From Azospira restricta (GTDB taxonomy: Bacteria; Pseudomonadota; Gammaproteobacteria; Burkholderiales; Rhodocyclaceae): a stretch of 64,000 nt of DNA. The stretch covers positions 2,737,501-2,801,500 of the forward strand of contig NZ_CP064781.1 of NCBI RefSeq assembly GCF_016858125.1. The letters run 5' to 3'. A model generated the notes under the pieces. That model saw nothing but the letters and a program-made list of their open reading frames with translations. It searched no databases and was not told where the DNA came from. The first letter of the stretch is position 1; every line of letters starts with the position of its first letter. The translations under genes and the position numbers were made by a program. This document shows, piece after piece, positions 41,938 through 52,153 of the stretch.

Positions 41938-42063
41938 ATGGGCAAGCATCGACAAGGCAACAAGGAAGCAAAGAAACCGGCTGCACTGACTCCCAAGGAA
42001 AAGAAAGCCGCCAAGGAGGCGAGGAAGCACGCCCACGACGCGCCCCCCTTCCTTCCGCGCTAA
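41938..42063 (+). CDS. small basic lysine-rich protein
   Basis: 41 residues, about a quarter Lys, with LTPKEKKAAKEARKHAHD in the second half; CAGGAG stands eight bases before the ATG. Soluble and probably nucleic-acid- or ribosome-associated by charge. No family recognised; its stop and ribosome site are good and it sits alone between two terminator-like elements, so it is likely real. Confidence 0.6.
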   Translation: MGKHRQGNKEAKKPAALTPKEKKAAKEARKHAHDAPPFLPR

Positions 42064-42150
42064 AGTGACGGCGCGATCCACTGGCACACCCGGTCCGTCG
42101 CTCGTCCTCCGACGAGCTCGTGCGGAGGGGGCTGTTGCCGTTTCCCGGCG

Positions 42151-42573
42151 TCAGCCGCGTTGCAGGATTTCCATTGCCCTGTTGGCGTCAGCCAGCGAAT
42201 CGAGCGCGATGTAGGCGACGAACTGCGAACCGATCGCCGAAGCCGACAGGCCGCGCAGGTTGATTCCCGCCGTGGCGAGCTTCTGCGTCAGTTCGGCGCC
42301 GAGGCCGGGCTTGTCGCGGCCCATGATGCGCAGCGAATGCAGGCTCTGGGTGACGTTGAAGCCGGCTTGCGCTGCCGCGCTGACTTCCCGGTCGCCCAGC
42401 AGCGGCGTCACGAACACCACGCCCTTGCCCGGCGTATCCGGCGCCCGGCGGGCGATGATGAATTGCAGGTCGGCCCCGGCATCCCGCAGCACGGCAAGCA
42501 CTTCCGCCAGCCCGCCCGGCTTGTCGTTGATCGGCGCCGCCCAGACATCCACGCGTTCCACGAGCAGATCCAT
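42151..42573 (-). CDS. tandem ACT-domain protein
   Basis: 140 residues, two ACT domains: VDVWAAPINDKPGGLAEVLAVLRDAGADLQFI and SLHSLRIMGRDKPGLGAELTQKLATAGINLRGLSA. No catalytic domain, so probably a small ligand sensor (amino acid) that regulates a partner enzyme or regulator. Stand-alone unit; no partner is obvious from position. Confidence 0.85.
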   Translation of the reverse strand: MDLLVERVDVWAAPINDKPGGLAEVLAVLRDAGADLQFIIARRAPDTPGKGVVFVTPLLGDREVSAAAQAGFNVTQSLHSLRIMGRDKPGLGAELTQKLATAGINLRGLSASAIGSQFVAYIALDSLADANRAMEILQRG

Positions 42574-42704
42574 GATGAATACCCCCGTCTTTGGAATGGC
42601 TATTTCAATCTAGGCCACGTCTTCCGCAAAGCAAGCGGCGACCGGGGGAGAAATGGAGCGGGGGAGGCGGCCCCGCCTTCGGACGAAGGCGGGGGTGTTG
42701 CGGC

Positions 42705-43481
42705 TTACTCGTGCTTGAACGCGGCGGCGCGCTTGTCGACGAAGGCGGCCATGCCTTCCTTCTGGTCGGCGAGCGCGAAGGCGGCGTGGAACTCGCGGCG
42801 CTCGAAGAGCAGGCCCTCGTTGAGGCTGCTTTCATAGGCGCGGTTCACGCATTCCTTGATCATCATCACCACCGGCAGCGAGAACGAGGCAATGGTGGCG
42901 GCAGCCGCCAGGGTCTCGTCGACCAGCTTGTCGGCCGGCACGACGCGGGCGACCAGGCCCGAACGCTCGGCTTCCTCGGCGCCGATCATGCGCGCGGTGA
43001 GGCACATGTCCATCGCCTTCGCCTTGCCGATCGCCCGCGGCAGGCGCTGCGTACCGCCGGCGCCGGGCAGGATGCCGAGCTTGATCTCGGGCTGGCCGAA
43101 CTTGGCGGTGTCGGCGGCGAAGATCATGTCGCACATCATCGCCAGCTCGCAGCCGCCGCCGAGCGCGAAGCCGGCGACCGCGGCGATGACCGGCTTGCGG
43201 CAGGTCTTCACCTTTTCCCAGTTGCGGGTGATGTAGTCGCCCTTGTAGGCGTCCATGTAGCTGAAGTCCTTCATCATCGTGATGTCGGCGCCGGCGGCGA
43301 AGGCCTTCTCGGAGCCGGTGATGACGATGCAGCCGATGCCGTCGTCGGCCTCGAAGTCGGCCAGCGCCGCGCCGACTTCGTCCATCAGCCCGTCGCACAG
43401 CGCGTTCAGCTGCTTCGGCCGGTTCAGCGTGATCAGGCCGACGCGGTCCTTCTTTTCGGTGAGGATGTAGGTGTATTCCAT
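42705..43481 (-). CDS. enoyl-CoA hydratase
   Basis: 258 residues, crotonase fold. Oxyanion-hole residues in [11 protein letters not shown] and [15 protein letters not shown], catalytic Glu region [20 protein letters not shown]. Hydrates trans-2-enoyl-CoA to (S)-3-hydroxyacyl-CoA in beta-oxidation. Ends 15 bp after the upstream dehydrogenase on the same strand, so the two form an operon for butyrate-type acyl-CoA oxidation. Confidence 0.95.
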   Translation of the reverse strand: MEYTYILTEKKDRVGLITLNRPKQLNALCDGLMDEVGAALADFEADDGIGCIVITGSEKAFAAGADITMMKDFSYMDAYKGDYITRNWEKVKTCRKPVIAAVAGFALGGGCELAMMCDMIFAADTAKFGQPEIKLGILPGAGGTQRLPRAIGKAKAMDMCLTARMIGAEEAERSGLVARVVPADKLVDETLAAAATIASFSLPVVMMIKECVNRAYESSLNEGLLFERREFHAAFALADQKEGMAAFVDKRAAAFKHE

Positions 43482-43496
43482 GCGATGAACCTCCGT

Positions 43497-44345
43497 TCAG
43501 TAGGCGAAGAAGCCGCGGCCGGTCTTGCGGCCGAGGTAGCCGGCCTCGACCATCTCGACGAGCAGCGGGGCGGGGCGGTATTTCGGGTCCTTGAAGCCCT
43601 CGAACAGCACCTGCATCACCGCCAGCTGCACGTCGAGGCCGATCAGGTCGGCGAGCGCCAGCGGGCCGATCGGGTGGTTGGCGCCGAGCTTCATCGCCTC
43701 GTCGATCTCGGCGGCGGTGGCGAGGCCTTCGCCGAGGGCGAAGATGGCTTCGTTGATCATCGGGCAGAGCAGGCGGTTGACGACGAAGCCCGGGCTGTTC
43801 TTCACCTGCACCGGCGTCTTGCCGACCGCGCGCGACAGCTCCTCGGCCAGCGCGTAGGTGGTGTCCGAGGTCTGCAGGCCGCGGATCAGTTCGACCAGCG
43901 CCATCATCGGCACCGGGTTGAAGAAGTGCATGCCGATCACCTTGTCGGCGCGCTTGGTCGAGGCGGCGAGCTTGGTGATCGAGATCGACGAGGTGTTCGA
44001 CGCGAGCACGGTGTCCGGGCCGGCCAGCGCGTCGAGCTGGGCGAAGATCTTCAGCTTGAGGTCGAGGTTCTCGGTGGCGGCCTCGATGATCAGGTCGCAG
44101 TCGGCCAACGTCTTCATGTCGGTGGTGGTGGCGATGCGCGCCAGCGCCGCGTCCTTGTCGGCGGCGCTCATCTTTTCCTTCTTGATCAGCCGGTCGAGGC
44201 TGCCGCTGATGGTAGCCAGGCCGCGCTGCACCTGCGCTTCGCCGATGTCGCTCATGACCACGTCGATGCCGGCGACGGCAAAGGCCTGGGCGATGCCGTT
44301 GCCCATCGTGCCGGCGCCGACGACGCCGATTTTCCGTTTCTGCAT
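43497..44345 (-). CDS. 3-hydroxybutyryl-CoA dehydrogenase
   Basis: 282 residues. NAD-binding GVVGAGTMGNGIAQ, then GMHFFNPVPMMALVELIRG and PGFVVNRLLCPMINEA with the catalytic His/Glu pair. Oxidises (S)-3-hydroxybutyryl-CoA to acetoacetyl-CoA. First gene of the pair with enoyl-CoA hydratase; GAAA-rich weak ribosome site. The palindrome at 44406-44423 lies in its promoter region. Confidence 0.95.
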   Translation of the reverse strand: MQKRKIGVVGAGTMGNGIAQAFAVAGIDVVMSDIGEAQVQRGLATISGSLDRLIKKEKMSAADKDAALARIATTTDMKTLADCDLIIEAATENLDLKLKIFAQLDALAGPDTVLASNTSSISITKLAASTKRADKVIGMHFFNPVPMMALVELIRGLQTSDTTYALAEELSRAVGKTPVQVKNSPGFVVNRLLCPMINEAIFALGEGLATAAEIDEAMKLGANHPIGPLALADLIGLDVQLAVMQVLFEGFKDPKYRPAPLLVEMVEAGYLGRKTGRGFFAY

Positions 44346-44405
44346 GTTTTCGCCTTTCTGTGTGCTGTTCGTTGATCTCGCATGGGCGGGGTTGCGCCCG
44401 CGCTT

Positions 44406-44423
44406 CCATACGCACACGTATGG
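44406..44423. promoter_or_regulatory. palindrome CCATACG-CACA-CGTATGG, candidate operator
   Basis: Perfect 7-bp arms with a four-base centre, about 60 bases upstream of the dehydrogenase start on its strand. Size and symmetry fit a TetR-type operator controlling the beta-oxidation pair; no such regulator is in the window. Confidence 0.55.
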
Positions 44424-44529
44424 TATGAGGTCCTGCGAAAAATTGCCAGCCCGTTTAAAACAGCCCGCGTGCGCGAATCTTGATCCAGTTGGATTGACAG
44501 GGCCGGGCGCTCGCGTACAGTCGCGCCCC

Positions 44530-44658
44530 ATGCTTTCCCACGCCATCACCCGTCTTCCCGGCCTGCGCCTCGCGGTCGTTCCGCGCTCGGCGCCGGGCTG
44601 GCTACGCTTCGGCGTCACGGCGCTGCCGAAGACCGCGCCGCCGCTTCCTGCCTGCTGA
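44530..44658 (+). CDS. possible 42-residue peptide upstream of radical SAM gene
   Basis: Open frame of 42 codons ending LPKTAPPLPAC, 64 bp before the radical SAM/SPASM gene on the same strand. It has no clear ribosome site, and its frame stays open far upstream, so it may be chance. Listed only because radical SAM/SPASM enzymes often modify a small peptide encoded beside them. Confidence 0.2.
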   Translation: MLSHAITRLPGLRLAVVPRSAPGWLRFGVTALPKTAPPLPAC

Positions 44659-44722
44659 TTCCCTTCGTTTTTCTGCCGTGCCGCGAGCGCGGCAGCGTCA
44701 TCTTTTCAGACAGGAACCGATC

Positions 44723-45916
44723 ATGTCCGCAACCCCCATCACCTTCGCTCCCGCCGGCCAGTCGCGCGTCGTGCCGCGCATTGACCGGATTTCCGACCCC
44801 GACCCGATCGTCGGCGACCGCGTCGAGCTGCAGTTGCTGACGACGCTCAAGTGCAACCTGAAATGCACCTATTGCTCGCTCGGCGTCGGCGAGGTCCTCG
44901 GCTCGCAGAACGAGCTCGAATACGACATCGACCAGCTCGCCGCCTTCGTCGACAAGCATCTGGCCGGCAAGGAGGTCTACGTTACCTTCTACGGCGGCGA
45001 GCCGACGCTGAACCGGAAGATGATGGAGGAGGTGATGCGCCGCTTCCCGCACTTCCGCTTCCAGCTGCAGACCAACGGCACGCTGCTCGACGACCTGCCG
45101 GACTGGATGCTGGCGCGGCTCTCCAACGTGCTGGTGTCGATCGACGGCGGCGAGGCGACCACCGACGGCTACCGCGGCAAGGGCATCTACCGCCAGGTGA
45201 TCCGCAACATCGGGCTGGTCCGCGACAAGATCGGCGGCACCGTCACTGCCCGCGTCACCTGGGGCAACCCGGCCACGAGCTTCGAGGAGCTCGACGAACT
45301 GGCGACCAGCGAGGCCTTCGACTACCTCTACTGGCAGTTCGTCGCCGACGAGATGTACGCCGGCGATTCGGTGGACAAGCGCAAGGCGGTGCTGGTCAAG
45401 CTGATCGAGCGCTTTTTCGCGGACAGCGACACGCTCTACCCAGTGGTGCCGCTGATGGGCATCGTGCGCAACAAGGTGCTGCCGAACCGGGGCCGCGAGC
45501 TGTACGCCGGCCTGACGCAGTGCCGCGTGTCGACGCACCTGATCAACGTCATGCCGAACGGCCAGATCTACCCCTGCCCGGACATGATGTACGCGCACCA
45601 CATGCAGATGGGCGAGATCCAGGGCAACTGGCTGAAGAAGAGCCCGCTGCAGCCGACCCCGGAGATGCCGTGCGAAAGCTGCGAGGCGTTCTCGTGGTGT
45701 CGTCGCAACTGCATGAAGAACCTCTACCTCGGCTACGTGAAGAACGACCTGCGCTACCGCGGCAACGTCGTCGAACCGATCTGCGAGCTGCTCAAGTTCA
45801 TCGGCCGCGAGGTCGACCGGCACGACCCGCAGGCCTGGTTCGCCAGGCTGCCGGTGCCGGCCCGCCAGCGCCTGGTCGAGGCCGAGGTGTACGACTACGT
45901 GGAAATCATGCCCTGA
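44723..45916 (+). CDS. radical SAM protein with SPASM-type C-terminus
   Basis: 397 residues, CAGGAA before the ATG. Radical SAM cluster CNLKCTYC (Cys44, 48, 51), SAM-binding YGGEPTL, TNGTLLDD and SIDGGEATTDGYRG. The C-terminal part is cysteine-rich and SPASM-like: CRVSTHLINVMPNGQIYPC, MGEIQGNW, CESCEAFSWCRRNC. Such enzymes modify peptides or act as sulfatase-type maturases, but no sulfatase, quinohemoprotein or obvious precursor is nearby. Stand-alone gene; substrate unknown. Confidence 0.9.
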   Translation: MSATPITFAPAGQSRVVPRIDRISDPDPIVGDRVELQLLTTLKCNLKCTYCSLGVGEVLGSQNELEYDIDQLAAFVDKHLAGKEVYVTFYGGEPTLNRKMMEEVMRRFPHFRFQLQTNGTLLDDLPDWMLARLSNVLVSIDGGEATTDGYRGKGIYRQVIRNIGLVRDKIGGTVTARVTWGNPATSFEELDELATSEAFDYLYWQFVADEMYAGDSVDKRKAVLVKLIERFFADSDTLYPVVPLMGIVRNKVLPNRGRELYAGLTQCRVSTHLINVMPNGQIYPCPDMMYAHHMQMGEIQGNWLKKSPLQPTPEMPCESCEAFSWCRRNCMKNLYLGYVKNDLRYRGNVVEPICELLKFIGREVDRHDPQAWFARLPVPARQRLVEAEVYDYVEIMP

Positions 45917-45974
45917 GGGAAGGCGCGGCGCCGGCCGACATCCGGCGGCGCCATGGGCGGCGCGCGGACGGAGG

Positions 45975-46604
45975 CTACGATCCGTCCCGTTTGGCCGGGA
46001 ACGACGGCAGGGTCAGGTGGAAGTGGATCGCCGCCATGCGCAGGCCGAGGATGGCGAACATGGTGATGCCGCTCGCCCACAGGTCGGGCATGCCGGCCTG
46101 CTGCAGGCCGATCAGCAGCAGCGCGCCGAGCCAGGCGGCGGTCGCGTAGAGCGCGCCGGCGCGCATCACCAGCGGCACCTCGTTGCACAGCACGTCGCGC
46201 ACGACGCCGCCGAAGACGCCGGTGATGACGCCCATCAGCGAGGCGGCCAGCCACGGCGTATGCCACTGCAGCGCCGCCTGTGTGCCGATCACCGTAAACA
46301 GCGCAAGGCCGATCGCGTCGGGGAAGAGAAACCAGCGCGGCGAGACGCGGCGGTGGCGGATCAGGAAGAAGCTGCCGATGCCGACGGCGACGGCGGTGAT
46401 CAGGTAGGTCTGGTCGACGACCCAGAAGACGTTGCGGTCGAGCAGCAGGTCGCGCACGGTGCCACCGCCGAGCGCGGTGGCGACGGCGACGAAGGTGGCG
46501 CCGAGGACGTCGACCTCCTTGCGCTCGGCCTCGAGCACGCCGGTCAGCGCGTTGACCGCCACCGCCGCCATGCCGACCCAGTAGATGAAGTCGACCATCG
46601 TCAT
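45975..46604 (-). CDS. TRIC-like (YadS/UPF0126) cation channel family protein, copy 2
   Basis: 209 residues, about seven membrane helices, with both family signatures: LGGGTVRDLLLDRNVFWVVD and FGGVVRDVLCNEVPLVM. Clearly a paralog of 27000-27662, sharing the GGxxRDxLxxxxP layout but divergent elsewhere. Ends next to the radical SAM gene and starts 20 bp after smpB, on the same strand as smpB. Confidence 0.92.
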   Translation of the reverse strand: MTMVDFIYWVGMAAVAVNALTGVLEAERKEVDVLGATFVAVATALGGGTVRDLLLDRNVFWVVDQTYLITAVAVGIGSFFLIRHRRVSPRWFLFPDAIGLALFTVIGTQAALQWHTPWLAASLMGVITGVFGGVVRDVLCNEVPLVMRAGALYATAAWLGALLLIGLQQAGMPDLWASGITMFAILGLRMAAIHFHLTLPSFPAKRDGS

Positions 46605-46623
46605 CGCGATGTCGCGCGCGGCC

Positions 46624-47073
46624 TCAGCGCGCCTTTTCCTTCATCAGCCGCCCCTGCTCGCGTTTCCAGTCCTTGTCCTGCTCGGCGGCCCGCTTATCGT
46701 GCAGCTTCTTGCCCTTGGCCAGGCCGATCTGCGCCTTCACGCGGCCGCGGGTGTAGTGCAGGTCGACCGGCACCAGCGTGTAGCCGGCGCGTTCGACCTT
46801 GCCGATCAGCTTCGAGATCTCGCGTTCGTGCAGCAGCAGCTTGCGCGTCCGCGTCGGGTCCGGGTGCACGTGCGTCGAGGCCTGCGACAGCGGCGTGATG
46901 TGCATGCCGAGCAGCCAGATCTCGCCGTCCTTGACGACGACGTAGGACTCCTTGATCTGCACGCGGCCGGCGCGGATGGCCTTCACTTCCCAGCCTTCGA
47001 GCGCGATGCCGGCCTCGTACTGCTCCTCGATGAAATAGTCGTGGAAGGCCTTCTTGTTGTTGGCGATGCTCAT
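46624..47073 (-). CDS. smpB: SsrA-binding protein (trans-translation)
   Basis: 149 residues. [39 protein letters not shown] and the basic C-terminal tail [17 protein letters not shown] are diagnostic. Partners tmRNA to rescue stalled ribosomes. Divergent from ratA, the usual betaproteobacterial and gammaproteobacterial arrangement. No tmRNA gene is in the window. Confidence 0.98.
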   Translation of the reverse strand: MSIANNKKAFHDYFIEEQYEAGIALEGWEVKAIRAGRVQIKESYVVVKDGEIWLLGMHITPLSQASTHVHPDPTRTRKLLLHEREISKLIGKVERAGYTLVPVDLHYTRGRVKAQIGLAKGKKLHDKRAAEQDKDWKREQGRLMKEKAR

Positions 47074-47143
47074 GTGCCCGCGGCGTCCGGTGTAATTGCG
47101 CTAAAATGCGCCATTCTACAGGATTCACGGGGGTTGACGGGCG

Positions 47144-47593
47144 ATGGCCCTGGTCGAGAAATCGGTGCTGATCGAGCACTCCGCGCAACAGATGTTCGAC
47201 CTCGTCGACCGCGTCGAGGACTACCCGCAGTTCCTCCCGTGGTGCAACCGCACCGAACTGAAATTCCGCGACGCGACGAAGACGGCGGCGACGCTGTTCA
47301 TCAACTACCACAGCGTCAAGTCGCACTTCACCACCGAGAACGAGAAGGACGCGCAGGCGTCGCCGCTGCTGATGAAGATCCACCTCGTCGACGGCCCGTT
47401 CCGCCGGCTGGAGGGCGTCTGGCGCTTCAAGCCGCTGGCCGAGCATGCCTGCAAGATCGAGTTCGAGCTGGCCTACGAGTTTTCCAGCCGACTGTTCGAA
47501 AAGGTCATCGGGCCGGTATTCAGCACAATCGCAAACACCTTCGTCGACGCCTTCGTCAAGCGCGCGGCGCAGGTCTATGGAGCCAAGGGATGA
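47144..47593 (+). CDS. ratA: RatA / COQ10-like START-domain protein
   Basis: 149 residues, START/polyketide-cyclase fold: VEDYPQFLPWCNRTELKFRD, LVDGPFRRLEGVWRFKPL and the end FEKVIGPVFSTIANTFVDAFVKRA. Described as a ribosome-association toxin in E. coli and as a ubiquinone-binding COQ10 relative elsewhere. Overlaps ratB by four bases. Confidence 0.94.
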   Translation: MALVEKSVLIEHSAQQMFDLVDRVEDYPQFLPWCNRTELKFRDATKTAATLFINYHSVKSHFTTENEKDAQASPLLMKIHLVDGPFRRLEGVWRFKPLAEHACKIEFELAYEFSSRLFEKVIGPVFSTIANTFVDAFVKRAAQVYGAKG

Positions 47594-47904
47594 AGATCGA
47601 GGTCGTCTACGCGCTGCCGCACAAGACGGAACTGGTGAGGCTTGAGCTGGCGGAGGGCAGCACCGTGCAGCAAGCGGTCGAGGCCTCGGGGCTGCTCGCC
47701 AAGTACCCGGAAATCGACGTCAGGAAGAACAAGTTCGGCATCTACGCCAAGCTCGCGAAGGCCGACGCCGTACTGCGCGACCGCGACCGCATCGAGATCT
47801 ACCGGCCACTGATCGCCGACCCGAAGGAGGTACGCAAGCAGCGCGCGGCCGAGGGCAAGGTGATGAAGAAGGGCGCCGGCGACGAGGCCGGCGCGGCGGA
47901 GTAG
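47590..47904 (+). CDS. ratB: RatB / RnfH-family ubiquitin-like protein
   Basis: 104 residues. Beta-grasp RnfH pattern: VEVVYALP-like IEVVYALPHKTELVRLEL, TVQQAVEASGLL, KFGIYAKLAKADAVLRDRDRIEIYRPLIADPKE. Translationally coupled to ratA (ATGA). The biochemical role is not settled; it does not act as a proven antitoxin. Confidence 0.93.
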   Translation: MKIEVVYALPHKTELVRLELAEGSTVQQAVEASGLLAKYPEIDVRKNKFGIYAKLAKADAVLRDRDRIEIYRPLIADPKEVRKQRAAEGKVMKKGAGDEAGAAE

Positions 47905-47910
47905 GCGGGG

Positions 47911-49916
<2,006 letters not shown>

Positions 49917-49934
49917 TCCACCGCGGTCCAACCG

Positions 49935-49954
49935 GGGCGGCTTCACGGCCGCCC
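49935..49954 (+). terminator. hairpin between guaB and guaA
   Basis: GGGCGGC / GCCGCCC (7 bp) with a six-base loop, followed by TTGTTCATT. Lies in the 60-base spacer; it may partially terminate or stabilise the transcript and adjust guaA relative to guaB. Confidence 0.5.
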
Positions 49955-49976
49955 TTGTTCATTCAAGGGTTTGAAA

Positions 49977-51542
<1,566 letters not shown>

Positions 51543-51593
51543 TCGGCGCCGCCTGACTCCGGCGACGGCACCAGCCCGCCGTCAAGCATCGCG

Positions 51594-51626
51594 CAGCCCC
51601 TCGCCTCGGCGGGGGGCTGTTCTTTT
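51594..51626 (+). terminator. terminator after guaA
   Basis: CAGCCCC / GGGGCTG stem enclosing a GC-rich loop, followed by TTCTTTT. Starts 52 bases after the guaA stop and lies before the convergent small DUF3079 gene. Confidence 0.75.
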
Positions 51627-51649
51627 GTGGCGGGAAAAGGGGGAGCCGC

Positions 51650-51862
51650 TCAAGAGGGGTCGGGCGTCGGGTTGGTCTTCTCTGCCTCGACGTCGATCCC
51701 CCAGTCGCCCCACTTGTACCAGTCCTCGCCGAGCAGCTCGGCGGGGTGCTGGGTACGGCCGGAACCATTGCCGCAGGCGAGCGCATCGGCAGCGCAATAT
51801 TTGTCGCAACCCCAGCAGATGCGCTCGGGATGCCTGGGGTGCAGGGGAAATTTCTTCGCCAT
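51650..51862 (-). CDS. DUF3079 protein
   Basis: 70 residues. FPLHPRHPERICWGCDKYC, ALACGNGSGRTQHPAELLGE and DWYKWGDWGID match the DUF3079 family. Four cysteines suggest a small zinc-binding protein. Ribosome site AAGGACAGGA. Function unknown; stand-alone. Confidence 0.92.
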   Translation of the reverse strand: MAKKFPLHPRHPERICWGCDKYCAADALACGNGSGRTQHPAELLGEDWYKWGDWGIDVEAEKTNPTPDPS

Positions 51863-51973
51863 TCCTGTCCTTCGTCAGGACCGATACCGGACAGCCCGGC
51901 GGCCGGTTTTGCCGGCGCCGCTCTGGTCCGTCCGGGAGCATTTGCGCCGCGGCCACCGCTCCGGGCGGTCGCG

Positions 51974-51996
51974 TGGTTGAGTAGATTACTCAACCA
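51974..51996. promoter_or_regulatory. 23-base perfect palindrome
   Basis: TGGTTGAGTA-gat-TACTCAACCA, 10-bp arms around three bases. It lies 112 bases upstream of the DUF3079 start and about 110 bases before the sulP -35. Candidate operator for a dimeric regulator, or a hairpin in the DUF3079 leader transcript. Confidence 0.6.
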
Positions 51997-52104
51997 TCAC
52001 GCGAAGGGTTTGATCGCCATCAAGAATCGCCCGTGCTCGTCTGCCGCGTCGGGCCGGCGTTCGCCAGGCTCCCGGCCCGATCTGACGTTACAATCTTATT
52101 AACA

Positions 52105-52132
52105 TTGACAGCACACAGGAAGAGAATAAAAT
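52105..52132 (+). promoter_or_regulatory. sigma-70 promoter of sulP
   Basis: -35 TTGACA (52105-52110) is a perfect match; -10 TAAAAT (52127-52132), 16-bp spacing. The expected start lies only about 14 bases before the sulP ATG, which has no Shine-Dalgarno sequence, so the leader is very short. Confidence 0.75.
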
Positions 52133-52153
52133 TCGTGGCTTACTCGCGCCGCC

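Larger units (their letters stand above)
51863..52153. other. divergent spacer with a long palindrome and the sulP promoter
   Basis: About 290 bases without a gene. It contains the 23-base palindrome at 51974-51996 and the sulP promoter at 52105-52132, described separately; nothing else stands out. Confidence 0.6.

Noticed and set aside
42101-42125. A terminator between the small basic gene and the ACT gene
   Set aside because: CCTCCG/CGGAGG with a central ACGAGCTCGT dyad forms an imperfect hairpin, but there is no U tract and a bulge is needed; not reported as a terminator.
44530-44658. Firm call of a RiPP precursor peptide
   Set aside because: No ribosome site, frame open far upstream, and no recognisable leader or core; kept only as a low-confidence feature and finding.
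51974-51996. An IscR- or NsrR-type site
   Set aside because: The arms do not match those consensus sequences as I know them; left as an unassigned palindrome.
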